A DNA stretch of 64,000 bases from Microvirga solisilvae (GTDB lineage: Bacteria; Pseudomonadota; Alphaproteobacteria; Rhizobiales; Beijerinckiaceae): contig NZ_JAKUCN010000001.1 of assembly GCF_022808595.1 (NCBI RefSeq), positions 62,001 through 126,000 on the forward strand. Direction: 5' to 3'. Below the pieces are notes generated by a model, which did no database searches, had not been told where the DNA came from, and saw only the letters and a program-made list of their open reading frames with translations. Shown piece after piece: positions 7,950 through 16,373 of this stretch (position 1 is its first letter; every line of letters begins with the position of its first letter). Made by a program: the position numbers and the translations under genes.

Positions 7950-8786
7950 TTATGGATGGATCATGGTCAAGAGGCCGATCAGCGCAGCGATCTCGGCCAC
8001 CTGCTGCGTCGCGCCCGCGATATCGCCGGTCTGCCCACCGAGATGCTTCATCGAGAGGCGAATGAAGCCCCAGCCGATGAGGCCTGAAAGAGCGATCATC
8101 AGACCTACGGCGAGAGGTGGCAGGCCGCCGAGCTGTCCGAGCGCGAGGGCAAGGAGGCTCGCCAATCCTGCGGCGAACCAGAAACTGCCGCGCGAGGGTT
8201 GCCCCACGGCATAGGCGGCGCCGTCGACGCGAGCGGGCGGCAGGAAGACGAGAGGCATGAGGCCTGCCGTCCGCGAGAGGGCAGCGATCATGAGCAGGGC
8301 CATGACGCTAAGCGTCAATCCGCCATAGGCGATTACACTCGACAGGAGGCTGATGCGGAGAAACAGGGCGAGGAAGAGGGCGGATGCCCCGAAGGAGCCG
8401 ATGCGGCTGTCGCGCATGATTTCCAGGCGGCGCTCTCGGGTCGAGCCCCCGAAGCTGTCTGCGGTATCGGCCAAGCCGTCCTCGTGAAAAGCTCCTGTCG
8501 TCAGGGTGGCAACCGCAACCGCCAGGGTTGCCGACACTAAAGAACCCAGAACGAGGAGTTCTCCGAAGATGAGCGTGAGCGCTGGAAGAATCCCGAGGGT
8601 AAGCCCCGCGATCGGCAGAACCCGGATGAGGCGGGGGAAATCCGGCAACGCATGGGCGCTTTGCTCCCAAGGCAGAGCTGGCACCGGGAGGCGGGAATAG
8701 AAGCGTAAAGCTTGGGCAATATCGATTGTGACGGCCTGCCAGAAGCCGATTGGCTCTCTCTGTGTCGTTTCGATCTGCTCGGACAT
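7950..8786 (-). CDS. cobS: Adenosylcobinamide-GDP ribazoletransferase (cobalamin synthase)
   Basis: Integral membrane enzyme joining adenosylcobinamide-GDP and alpha-ribazole, the last assembly step of cobalamin (called CobV in aerobic-pathway naming). It has 278 residues and about six hydrophobic segments. Signature motifs are ALRFYSRLPVP near the N-terminus, GAFHEDGLADTADSFGG with its acidic magnesium-binding residues, and MRDSRIGSFG. The gene is divergent from cobT, whose product makes alpha-ribazole phosphate, with only 77 bases between the start codons. Confidence 0.96.
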   Translation of the reverse strand: MSEQIETTQREPIGFWQAVTIDIAQALRFYSRLPVPALPWEQSAHALPDFPRLIRVLPIAGLTLGILPALTLIFGELLVLGSLVSATLAVAVATLTTGAFHEDGLADTADSFGGSTRERRLEIMRDSRIGSFGASALFLALFLRISLLSSVIAYGGLTLSVMALLMIAALSRTAGLMPLVFLPPARVDGAAYAVGQPSRGSFWFAAGLASLLALALGQLGGLPPLAVGLMIALSGLIGWGFIRLSMKHLGGQTGDIAGATQQVAEIAALIGLLTMIHP

Positions 8787-8863
8787 GCTTCACCCCACGC
8801 AATCAGATCGCTATAGGTCACGCCACATCAGATTCCGCAATGCCCTATGGGCCGGAGCCCCTC

Positions 8864-9883
8864 ATGACCGCTGCTTCACCTTTCGACGATATCCGCCGCC
8901 TGATCACGACCATGCCCGGTCCTGACGAGGCGGCCATCGAGGCCGCGCGGATGCGGGACCGGCAGTTGACGAAGCCCGCAGGCAGTCTGGGCCGTCTCGA
9001 ATGGCTCGCCGAGTGGCTTGCCGCCTGGCAGGGCAAGCCCAATCCGACCGCCGACCGCCCGCTGGTCTGCGTCTTCGCCGGAAGCCATGGCGTCACCGCG
9101 AAGGGCGTCTCGGCCTTTCCGTCCGATGTGAATCGCCAGATGCTCGAGAACTTCGCGGCTGGTGGCGCGGCCATCAACCAGATCTGCGCGGCCTATGGGC
9201 TTGGCTTTAAGGTCTTCGACCTCGCCATCGACATGCCCACTGGCGACATCACCGAGGCGGAGGCCATGGACGAGAAGGCATGTGTCGCCACCATGGCCTT
9301 CGGTATGGAGGCGATTGCCGGCGGCACCGATCTTCTCGCTATCGGCGAGATGGGCATCGGCAACACCACGGTCGCTGCCGCCATCTACACGGCGCTCTAT
9401 GGCGGCCCCGCCGAGCATTGGGTGGGGCGCGGCACGGGCATCGACGATGAAGGCCTGAAGCGCAAGGTCGCGGCGGTCGAGGCTGCGATTGCCCATCACG
9501 GCGATCACCTGAAAGACCCGCTCGAAGTGCTGCGCCGTCTCGGCGGCCGTGAGATCGCGGCCATGGCCGGTGCGATCCTGGCCGCACGGCTCCAGAAGAT
9601 TCCCGTGGTGCTCGACGGCTATGTGGCGACCGCCGCCGCTGCGGTTCTTCATGCCATCCATCCTTCCACCATCGACCATTGCATCGCAGGCCATCTTAGC
9701 GCCGAGGGCGCACATCAGGATGTGCTGGCGCGTCTTGGCAAGATTCCGCTTCTGGCGCTCGGCATGCGCCTCGGCGAGGGATCGGGAGCAGCGCTCGCGA
9801 TGGGCATCGTGAAGGCCGCTGCGTCCGTTCATCGCGACATGGCGACGTTCGGCCAGGCGGGAGTGGCCGAGCGCCTGTCGTGA
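8864..9883 (+). CDS. cobT: Nicotinate-nucleotide--dimethylbenzimidazole phosphoribosyltransferase
   Basis: Makes alpha-ribazole 5'-phosphate from dimethylbenzimidazole and nicotinate mononucleotide for the lower ligand of cobalamin. I chose ATG 8864 because GGAG sits 6 bases upstream; longer in-frame starts at 8840 and 8750 lack this and the resulting 339 residues match the family. Motifs include KPAGSLGRLEWLA, VFAGSHGVTAKGVSAFP, GEMGIGNTT and the C-terminal MRLGEGSGAALA, whose glutamate corresponds to the catalytic base. It is followed with a 4-base GTGA overlap by a thermonuclease-like gene. Confidence 0.96.
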   Translation: MTAASPFDDIRRLITTMPGPDEAAIEAARMRDRQLTKPAGSLGRLEWLAEWLAAWQGKPNPTADRPLVCVFAGSHGVTAKGVSAFPSDVNRQMLENFAAGGAAINQICAAYGLGFKVFDLAIDMPTGDITEAEAMDEKACVATMAFGMEAIAGGTDLLAIGEMGIGNTTVAAAIYTALYGGPAEHWVGRGTGIDDEGLKRKVAAVEAAIAHHGDHLKDPLEVLRRLGGREIAAMAGAILAARLQKIPVVLDGYVATAAAAVLHAIHPSTIDHCIAGHLSAEGAHQDVLARLGKIPLLALGMRLGEGSGAALAMGIVKAAASVHRDMATFGQAGVAERLS

Positions 9884-10383
9884 GAATGCGCCGACGCCGC
9901 TCCCGGTCGAGCGGCCTTCAATCTCTCATCATCGCGCTGGCTCTCGCCGGCGGTTCGGTTGTCGTGCTGAAGCCGGATGGGCGTGGTCTCGAAGGCCGCG
10001 CCCATGTCACCGATGGCGACACGATCCATATCGGCGATGCGAAGATCCGCCTGAAGGGCATCGACGCGCCGGAGATGGATCAGACCTGCTTTCGATCAGG
10101 GCGTTCTTATCGCTGTGGCGATGTTGCCCGCCGCGCGCTCATCGACATTGTCTCCGGCGAGAACGTGCAATGCCGCGCCGCAGGCCGCGACCGCTATCAG
10201 CGCATCCTCGCCCGCTGCAATGTGAAGGGCGCTGATATCGGCGCGCGCATGGTGGAGGAGGGCTGGGCCGTTTCCTACGGGCGCGATTACGACCTGCAGG
10301 AAATGCGCGCGCAGAGCAGGAGGGCAGGCATATGGGCCGGCGAGTTCGAGCGTCCGCAGGACTGGCGGCGCTCCCGGGGATGA
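9880..10383 (+). CDS. Thermonuclease-family (SNase-like) exported or anchored protein
   Basis: 167-residue protein with an Arg-rich N-terminus, one hydrophobic segment (about 12-30) and an OB-fold SNase-like domain. Motifs VTDGDTIHIGDAKIRLKGIDAPEM, AAGRDRYQRILARC and AGIWAGEFERP are those of the staphylococcal nuclease family, including the acidic and arginine residues of the catalytic site. The GTG start overlaps the cobT stop as GTGA; an ATG two codons later is an equally possible start. Many environmental members lack a demonstrated substrate, so nuclease activity is inferred. Confidence 0.85.
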   Translation: MRMRRRRSRSSGLQSLIIALALAGGSVVVLKPDGRGLEGRAHVTDGDTIHIGDAKIRLKGIDAPEMDQTCFRSGRSYRCGDVARRALIDIVSGENVQCRAAGRDRYQRILARCNVKGADIGARMVEEGWAVSYGRDYDLQEMRAQSRRAGIWAGEFERPQDWRRSRG

Positions 10384-10443
10384 AGTCTCGGTGTGACGTC
10401 TCGGCGCGTCGCCGACATGCGTAAGCATTCCCATCTGAGGCGA

Positions 10444-11088
10444 ATGAATCCTCCCTCCGATTTCGACGCTCTCGCCCAACAATTGCGCGCCTGCCGTATC
10501 TGCCGCGATGCGCCTCGCTATGGCCTCTCTTTGCCGCATGAGCCGCGCCCGATCATCCAGGGCAGCGCCTCGGCGCGCCTGTGCATTGCGAGCCAGGCTC
10601 CCGGCACGCGGGCGCATGCCAGCGGCATCCCGTTCGACGACCGCTCGGGAACCCGCCTGCGCGAGTGGCTCGGGCTCGACAAGGCGGCGTTCTACGATGC
10701 GTCCAAGGTGGCCATCGTGCCGATGGGATCCTGTTTCCCGGGCCAGGATGCCAAGGGCGGCGACCTGGGCCCGCGCCGGGAATGCGCGGAAGCCTGGCGG
10801 CAGCCGCTTTTCCGGGCGCTCCCGAATCTGGAGCTCATCCTTCTCATCGGGCAGTACGCCCAGTCCTGGCATCTCGGCGACGAGTTTCGGGATGGGCTGA
10901 CCGGCACCGTGCGGCGCTGGCGTGAGATTCTTTCCAGCCCGCAAAGGCCCCGCATCCTGCCGCTTCCGCATCCGTCTTGGCGCAACAATGGCTGGCTTAA
11001 GACCAATTCCTGGTTCGAGGAGGAGCTTTTGCCTGTTCTTCGCTCGGAAATTCGCACTATGTTCGAGCTCGACCATTCGGGAGCTTGA
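10444..11088 (+). CDS. Uracil-DNA glycosylase family protein, probable Fe-S type
   Basis: UDG-fold protein of 214 residues. I took ATG 10444 (MNPPSDFDAL), just before the conserved domain; in-frame starts at 10393 and 10417 would add poorly structured residues. An N-terminal C17-R-I-C20 pair and two later cysteines (in GSCFPG and RREC, with 16 residues between them) match the four-cysteine spacing of Fe-S UDGs (families 4/5). However, the usual GE-x-PG motif reads SQAPG, so the acidic residue is replaced by Gln; the second motif is PLPHPSWRNN. It may therefore be a divergent glycosylase or a non-catalytic relative. Confidence 0.8.
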   Translation: MNPPSDFDALAQQLRACRICRDAPRYGLSLPHEPRPIIQGSASARLCIASQAPGTRAHASGIPFDDRSGTRLREWLGLDKAAFYDASKVAIVPMGSCFPGQDAKGGDLGPRRECAEAWRQPLFRALPNLELILLIGQYAQSWHLGDEFRDGLTGTVRRWREILSSPQRPRILPLPHPSWRNNGWLKTNSWFEEELLPVLRSEIRTMFELDHSGA

Positions 11089-11094
11089 ACGAGC

Positions 11095-11886
11095 ATGAGT
11101 CTCACGACCCTGCGCTGCACCATCGAGGGCCATGTGGCGACCATTGCGCTCGCCCGGCCCGACAAGCTGAACGCCTTGAACGGCACCATGCATGCCGAGC
11201 TGCGGGAGACGCTCGACAAATGCGAGCAGGACGAGAACGTCCGCGTCGTGGTGCTGACCGGGGAGGGCAGGGCCTTCTCCTCGGGCCAGGATCTCACCGA
11301 GAATCTGCCGAAGGATGAGAAGGGGCGCATCGATCTCGGCCCGCCCTTGGCGCGCGACTACAATCCCCTGATCCTCAAGCTCGCCAGCTATCCCAAGATC
11401 ACCATCGCAGCCCTCAATGGGCCTGCGGTCGGCGCATCCCTGAACATCGCGCTTGCCTGCGATATCGTGGTCGCCGCGCGTTCCGCCTATCTCCAAGAGG
11501 CTTTCGCCAAGATCGCGCTTGTGCCGGATGCAGGCGGCACCTGGATCCTGCCACGCCTTGTCGGTCCCAAGCAGGCGCTCGCCCTGATGCTCACCGCCGA
11601 GCCGATTCCGGCAGAAGAAGCGCAGCGCATGGGGCTGGTCTTCAAGGTGTTCGAGGACGCCTCCTTCGCGGTGGATGTGGCGGCCTTCGCCGCCGCCATT
11701 GCTGCCGGCCCGGGGCTCGCACAGCGCCTGACGAAGCAGGCCGTGGCCCAAAGCCTCTCCAACGATTTGCGGACCCAGCTCGAACTCGAAGCCCAACTGC
11801 AGCGGGAAGCAGGCTTCAGTCGCGACTTCCTTGAGGGTATTACCGCATTCCGCGAGAAGCGCGCGCCGCGCTTCGAGGGAAAATAA
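11095..11886 (+). CDS. Enoyl-CoA hydratase/isomerase family protein, PaaG-like
   Basis: Crotonase-fold protein of 263 residues. Oxyanion-hole motifs are GEGRAFSSGQDL and ALNGPAVGASLNIALACD; VPDAGGTWILPRLVG carries the aspartate typical of PaaG-type isomerases rather than the paired glutamates of standard hydratases. It ends with GITAFREKRAPRFEGK, as in many crotonases. By similarity it would isomerise ring-1,2-epoxyphenylacetyl-CoA or a related enoyl-CoA, but no other phenylacetate gene is nearby, so the substrate is uncertain. The ATG is 6 bases after the UDG-family stop. Confidence 0.85.
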   Translation: MSLTTLRCTIEGHVATIALARPDKLNALNGTMHAELRETLDKCEQDENVRVVVLTGEGRAFSSGQDLTENLPKDEKGRIDLGPPLARDYNPLILKLASYPKITIAALNGPAVGASLNIALACDIVVAARSAYLQEAFAKIALVPDAGGTWILPRLVGPKQALALMLTAEPIPAEEAQRMGLVFKVFEDASFAVDVAAFAAAIAAGPGLAQRLTKQAVAQSLSNDLRTQLELEAQLQREAGFSRDFLEGITAFREKRAPRFEGK

Positions 11887-11897
11887 GAGGTTCAGTC

Positions 11898-12104
11898 ATG
11901 CGTCGCCTTCCGTGGATTCTCATTCTTGCGACGCTCAGCGTCGTGCTCACTATCATCGTCTCGCGCGATCCCGAGCGTGCTACGCAACTGTCCGAGATGT
12001 ATCGAAGCGTGACCCTCACGGGCGAGACCCGCGAGATGGTGATTATGCTTTTGGCGCTAGGGATCGGCGCCTTCGTCGTCTATCTCACGGTTACCCGCCG
12101 CTGA
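11898..12104 (+). CDS. Small membrane protein, 68 aa, unknown function
   Basis: Two hydrophobic segments (about residues 4-21 and 47-65) flank a charged central stretch (SRDPERATQLSEMYRS). The start is preceded by AAGAGGTTCAGTC, an acceptable ribosome site. It lies 11 bases after the enoyl-CoA hydratase gene and is probably its co-transcribed partner. No family recognised. Confidence 0.65.
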   Translation: MRRLPWILILATLSVVLTIIVSRDPERATQLSEMYRSVTLTGETREMVIMLLALGIGAFVVYLTVTRR

Positions 12105-12207
12105 GCCGCCGTCAGCGTTCCCTTTTGTTCACGGCCCATTCAAGTCCCAGTCCTTACCGCTTGCTCTGAAATACCCGCTCTCCGGGTCGTAAAAAGGTTC
12201 GCGCTCC

Positions 12208-14445
12208 GTGTACCAGTTGAAACGTGCTATCGTTTTCGCCGTCCTTCTCCTGACATCCTTTGCTGGTGCGTTCACTCCGGCAAGTGCGCAGGAGGAGCAG
12301 CAGAATCGTCTCGCGCTTGTGATAGGCCAGAGCGCCTATGAGGGCCGCGCGCTTGCCACTGCAGCCAATGATGCGGGCCTGATCGCCCAGGCGCTCACCA
12401 GCGCCGGTTTCGAGGTGATCCAGGGCCGCGATCTCAACGCCAATGACCTGCGCCGCGTGGTGCGCGATTTCCTCGACAAGGCTCAGGCCCTTCCGAGCGA
12501 TGGAAGCGTGGTCGTCTATCTGTCGGGCTATGGCCTGCAGCTTGAAGGCGAGAATTATCTGCTGCCGGTCGATGCGCGCATCCAGCGCGATGTGGATGTG
12601 CCGATCGACGGCTTCCGCCTCTCTGACCTGGTCCGTTCGCTGGAGCGCACTCCCGCTCAAGGCCGCATCATCATGGCCGATATGACGCGGGATTATCCGC
12701 TTCCCGCCGGCGGTGATCCACTCGCCCGCGGTCTTGCTCTTATGGACCCGCCCGCCGGCTTCCTGATCGCGTTCTCGTCCGCTCCCAACATCACCAATGG
12801 CGACGCGCCCGGACCTTACGGCCATTACGCGACCGCACTCGCGGAGATGATGCGCCAGCCCGGCGTGCCGGTGGACGAGATGTTCAATCGCGTTCGCCTG
12901 CGCACCCACGAGACCACGAAGGGGCTGCAGACGCCGTGGCACAAGGCCAATCTCGGCAACGCGCCGTTCACGTTCTTCGAGGCTGAGGGAACCGCATCCG
13001 CATTGCCTCCCGCTCCCCAGGTGCGCCGCATCGAGGAGGTGCCTGCCGAGGAAGCCTACAACATCGCCGTCGAGCGCGACACGATCCAGGATTACCAGGC
13101 CTTCCTGCGCCGCTATCCCGATCATCCGCTCGCCCGTCGCGTCTCGGCCCTGCTCGCAGCCCGCCGCGAGGCCATCGTCTGGCGTCAGACCGTGACCCGC
13201 AACACGAGCGAGGCCTATTGGACCTATCTGCGCCGCTATCCGAATGGTCCACACGCACCGGACAGCCGCCGTAGGCTCGCACGCCTTTCAGCGCCGGTGG
13301 CTCCGCCGCAAGTATTCGAGGAGGTCGTGTATGAGGACCTGCCGCCTCCGCTGCCCGCAGTCGAGACCATCGAGGTTGTCGAGGTGGTGACGATCATCCG
13401 CGAAGCGCCGCCTCCGCCGCGCCCCCCGGTCTATCTGCTGCCGGCCTATGAGGATGACGATGAGTTCGTCACGATCATTCGCGAGCCGCCTCCGCCGCCG
13501 ATCATGGTAGGCGTGCTGCCGATTCCATCCCCGCTGCCGCTGCCGCGCTATGCCCGTCCGCCGCGCTACTATTACGAGCCCATCGCACCCGTAACGCCGC
13601 GCGGTCCGGTGGCGCTTCCCGTCCGGACGCCTGGGATCGGAGATCCTCTCTTCGGTCGCGGCGAACCCAGCCCTCCGCGTGGGCGTCGCCCCATGCCTCC
13701 GATTCCGCGCCAGCCCGGCCTGACGGCGGAGCCGAAGCCGATTCCGGTCGTGACACGACCCGAGCGTCCTCCGGTTGCCCGTCCGGGAGAACGGCCGCCG
13801 GTTCAGGCTCCGCGCCTCCCGAGCCGTCCCATTCCTGTCGTCCGCCCGACGCCTGCGGAGCGGCCGCAGGTCATTGTCCCTGCTCCTGGAGCGGTCGATC
13901 AGGATTCGGTCCAAAGACCTCAACCTGTCCGGCCTGCTCGTTCGCCGTCGGCCATTCGTCCTGCCAACGAGGATACACCGCCTGCGCCGCGCGTGACGCC
14001 TCCTGACCGGGGTGTCCCGCCTGTCGTACGGCGCCCTGACCGGGATGAGCCACCTGTCGTGCGTCGTCCTGACAGAGATACTCCGCCTGTCGTGCGGCGT
14101 CCGGAAAGGGCCGATTCGCCGGTTGTACGGCGTCCCGCTCCGGAGCCGGAGCGTCCCGTCGTCCGCCGTCCGACCGTTCCAACAATCGAGCGTCCAGCTC
14201 CTCGGGTCGAAGGCCCTCGCGCCGCGCCGATGATCCGGCCTGCGCAGCCGTCCAACCCCGTCGTGGAACGGCCGCGTCCGGCACCGGCGCCGGTGGCGAG
14301 GCCCGCTCCTCCCGTCGTGCGGCCGCCGGTTGCCCGGCCCGAGGCTCGGCCTGCCCCGGCAATTCGCCCGGCGGTTCAGGCGCCGCCTCCCGCCAACAAG
14401 CCTCAGGCTTGTGTCCCGGGGCGTGTGTGTCTGCCTAAGAACTGA
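12208..14445 (+). CDS. Secreted caspase-fold protein lacking catalytic His and Cys, Pro/Arg-rich tail
   Basis: 745 residues from a GTG start. A signal peptide (about 1-27, cleaved after ASA) is followed by a C14 caspase-like domain (about 32-255) with RLALVIGQSAYEG, NDAGLIAQALTSAGFEV and SGYGLQLEGENYLLPVD. Where active bacterial members have SGHG, this has SGY108G, and where they have DACR it has D158-M-T160-R. Both catalytic residues are thus replaced. Residues about 270-350 resemble tandem short helical repeats (YQAFLRRYPDHPLA, YWTYLRRYPNGPHA). From about 360 to the end the chain is Pro/Arg-rich, with repeats of the unit PPVVRRPDRD. A periplasmic pseudo-enzyme or scaffold is the natural inference. 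A strong terminator follows. Confidence 0.85.
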   Translation: MYQLKRAIVFAVLLLTSFAGAFTPASAQEEQQNRLALVIGQSAYEGRALATAANDAGLIAQALTSAGFEVIQGRDLNANDLRRVVRDFLDKAQALPSDGSVVVYLSGYGLQLEGENYLLPVDARIQRDVDVPIDGFRLSDLVRSLERTPAQGRIIMADMTRDYPLPAGGDPLARGLALMDPPAGFLIAFSSAPNITNGDAPGPYGHYATALAEMMRQPGVPVDEMFNRVRLRTHETTKGLQTPWHKANLGNAPFTFFEAEGTASALPPAPQVRRIEEVPAEEAYNIAVERDTIQDYQAFLRRYPDHPLARRVSALLAARREAIVWRQTVTRNTSEAYWTYLRRYPNGPHAPDSRRRLARLSAPVAPPQVFEEVVYEDLPPPLPAVETIEVVEVVTIIREAPPPPRPPVYLLPAYEDDDEFVTIIREPPPPPIMVGVLPIPSPLPLPRYARPPRYYYEPIAPVTPRGPVALPVRTPGIGDPLFGRGEPSPPRGRRPMPPIPRQPGLTAEPKPIPVVTRPERPPVARPGERPPVQAPRLPSRPIPVVRPTPAERPQVIVPAPGAVDQDSVQRPQPVRPARSPSAIRPANEDTPPAPRVTPPDRGVPPVVRRPDRDEPPVVRRPDRDTPPVVRRPERADSPVVRRPAPEPERPVVRRPTVPTIERPAPRVEGPRAAPMIRPAQPSNPVVERPRPAPAPVARPAPPVVRPPVARPEARPAPAIRPAVQAPPPANKPQACVPGRVCLPKN

Positions 14446-14461
14446 TGCCATCCAAATGAAA

Positions 14462-14495
14462 AGCGCCGGAGCCATAAAAGCTCCGGCGCTTTTTT
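14462..14495 (+). terminator. Rho-independent terminator after the caspase-like gene
   Basis: An 11-bp perfect stem, AGCGCCGGAGC (14462-14472) with GCTCCGGCGCT (14480-14490), a 7-base loop, then a T-run. An A-run on the left flank suggests it may also serve the convergent dehydrogenase gene. Confidence 0.93.
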
Positions 14496-14524
14496 CATGC
14501 GTACTTCTGAGAGGAACCCGCTTC

Positions 14525-15391
14525 TTACTTATCGAGCCGCGCGATGAGGCTCGACGTATCCCAGCGGCTGCCGCCCATCTTCTGCACATCGGCATAGAAT
14601 TGATCCACCAGCGCGGTGACGGGCAGGCTTGCGCCGTTCTTGCGCGCTTCGCCGAGCACGATCGACAGATCCTTGCGCATCCAGTCCACCGCGAAGCCGA
14701 AATCGAACTTGTTCTGGTTCATGGTCTTGCCGCGGTTCTCCATCTGCCAGGAGCCGGCGGCGCCCTTGGAGATCACGTCGAGCACCGCCTCGATGTCGAG
14801 ACCCGCTTTCTTGCCGAAATGGATACCCTCGGCGAGGCCCTGTACGAGGCCCGCGATGCAGATCTGGTTGATCATCTTGGTGAGCTGGCCGGCTCCGGTC
14901 TCGCCCATCAGGCGCGAGGCGCGGGCGAAGCTCATGATGGCCGGTTCAGCCTTCGCATAGGCATCCGCATCGCCGCCGCACATGACCGTGAGAACGCCGT
15001 TCTCGGCACCCGCCTGACCGCCGGAAACCGGGGCGTCGACGAAGGCGAAACCCTTGTCCTTGGCAGCCGCATAAAGCTCGCGGGCCACTTCCGCCGAGGC
15101 CGTGGTGTGATCGACGAAGATCGCGCTCTTCGCCATGCCGTGGAAAGCACCGTCTTCGCCGATGGTGATCTGGCGCAGATCGTCGTCGTTGCCCACGCAG
15201 GCGAAGACGATCTCCTGGCCTTGAGCTGCTTCGCGCGGTGTCCTGGCGGCGCGTCCGCCGTTCTCCGATACCCATTTGTCGGCCTTGGCCGCCGTGCGGT
15301 TGTAGACCGTCACCTCATGGCCCTTGGCCGCGAGATGCCGCGCCATGGGATAGCCCATCACGCCCAGACCCAGAAAGGCAACCTTCGCCAT
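14525..15391 (-). CDS. NAD(P)-dependent beta-hydroxyacid dehydrogenase (3-hydroxyisobutyrate dehydrogenase family)
   Basis: 288-residue oxidoreductase. ATG 15391 is preceded by GGAG and starts with the Rossmann motif MAKVAFLGLGVMGYPMARHL; the frame runs 18 codons further upstream without a better start. Family features: NRTAAKADKW, FVDAPVSGGQAGAENG (substrate loop), and GAGQLTKMINQICIAG containing the catalytic lysine. Likely substrates are 3-hydroxyisobutyrate or tartronate semialdehyde, and the sequence alone does not decide. It is followed by the convergent caspase-like gene and preceded by a solute-binding protein on the same strand. Confidence 0.9.
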   Translation of the reverse strand: MAKVAFLGLGVMGYPMARHLAAKGHEVTVYNRTAAKADKWVSENGGRAARTPREAAQGQEIVFACVGNDDDLRQITIGEDGAFHGMAKSAIFVDHTTASAEVARELYAAAKDKGFAFVDAPVSGGQAGAENGVLTVMCGGDADAYAKAEPAIMSFARASRLMGETGAGQLTKMINQICIAGLVQGLAEGIHFGKKAGLDIEAVLDVISKGAAGSWQMENRGKTMNQNKFDFGFAVDWMRKDLSIVLGEARKNGASLPVTALVDQFYADVQKMGGSRWDTSSLIARLDK

Positions 15392-15451
15392 CGTGTGCTC
15401 CTGAATTGTCCCTTCGGTTGTAGGAACAGAGGGAGCAGGGGTCAAACGGCT

Positions 15452-16273
15452 CTATTTGATATCGAAGGAAAAATATTTTGCGCGGATGCGGTCATAGGTG
15501 CCGTCCGCCTTCACCTGCGCGATGGCGCGGTTGAAGCGGCCTCGCAGTTCCTCGTCTTCATGGCGGAAGCCGATGGCATAGACCTCGCGGCGATAGGCGG
15601 GATCGGCGGGCGCATCGCCCAGCACATGACAGCACTCGCCCTCGCGTGTCGTGAGGAACTTCGAGAGAAGCAATTCATCCCCGAACACCGCATCCAGCCG
15701 CCCCACGAGCAGGTCGAGATTGGCTTCGTCCGCCTTGGAATAGAGAACGATCTCTGAGTCCTTGTAGAAGGACTTCAGGTAGGCCTCGTGATCGCTGCGC
15801 TCGATGGTGCCGATCTTCTTCCCGGCAAGCGCCTGGGGCGTGATCTCGCCGGGCGTCACTTCCTTGGAGCCGATGAAGACAGCGGGGATGCGGTAATAGG
15901 GGTCGGAGAAGGCGATCCTCTTCTGGCGCTTCTCGGTGATCTCGAGCGACGACATGATCGCATCGTATTCGCCCTTGATCAGGCCCTTGATGATGCCGTC
16001 CCACTCATGCTGGACGAGTTCGCATGGGGTCTGCATCGCCTCGCACAGGCTCTTCAGAAGATCGACTTCGAAGCCCTGCAATTCGTTGCTGTTCGGATCG
16101 ATGAAGTTGAAGGGCGGATAAGCGCCTTCGACGGCGACGCGGATCGCAGGCTTTTGCGCAGGCGCGGGCTCCTGGGCGAGCGCCACGGGCGCGCCAAGTC
16201 CTAGAACCGAAATCTGTCCCAGAACCAGAATTGCAAGTATTGAGAGGCGCTGCCCGAAATGAAACGCGTTCAC
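15452..16273 (-). CDS. Periplasmic amino-acid-type solute-binding protein (SBP family 3)
   Basis: 273 residues with a signal peptide ending near ALAQ (about residue 34). The mature part is a type II periplasmic binding domain: IRVAVEGAYPPFNFIDPNSNELQGFEVDL at its start, then WDGIIKGLIKGEYDAIMSSLEITEKRQKRIAFSDPYY, and GKKIGTIERSDHEAYL. The pattern matches lysine/arginine/ornithine-type binding proteins of polar amino acid ABC importers. No permease or ATPase gene lies nearby, so its partners are elsewhere or it serves as a sensor. Substrate is not determined. Confidence 0.88.
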   Translation of the reverse strand: MNAFHFGQRLSILAILVLGQISVLGLGAPVALAQEPAPAQKPAIRVAVEGAYPPFNFIDPNSNELQGFEVDLLKSLCEAMQTPCELVQHEWDGIIKGLIKGEYDAIMSSLEITEKRQKRIAFSDPYYRIPAVFIGSKEVTPGEITPQALAGKKIGTIERSDHEAYLKSFYKDSEIVLYSKADEANLDLLVGRLDAVFGDELLLSKFLTTREGECCHVLGDAPADPAYRREVYAIGFRHEDEELRGRFNRAIAQVKADGTYDRIRAKYFSFDIK

Positions 16274-16373
16274 AGTTCTTCAGCCTGTTTGTTCAAGCTG
16301 ATATCACTTGAAAGCCTTAAACAGTCAATCGACCGAACGGCGTAGTATTACGGCCTGATCGTCGCAGAACGAC

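Noticed and set aside
8787..8863. Cobalamin riboswitch between cobS and cobT
   Set aside because: The gap is only 77 bases, too short, and I see no B12-box-like sequence.
10096..11796. 566-codon minus-strand open frame
   Set aside because: Runs across three well-supported plus-strand genes with no recognisable motif, a high-GC antisense shadow.
13288..14595. 435-codon minus-strand frame opposite the caspase-like gene
   Set aside because: Extremely Arg-rich with no domain; it is the antisense shadow of the Pro/Arg-rich repeats.
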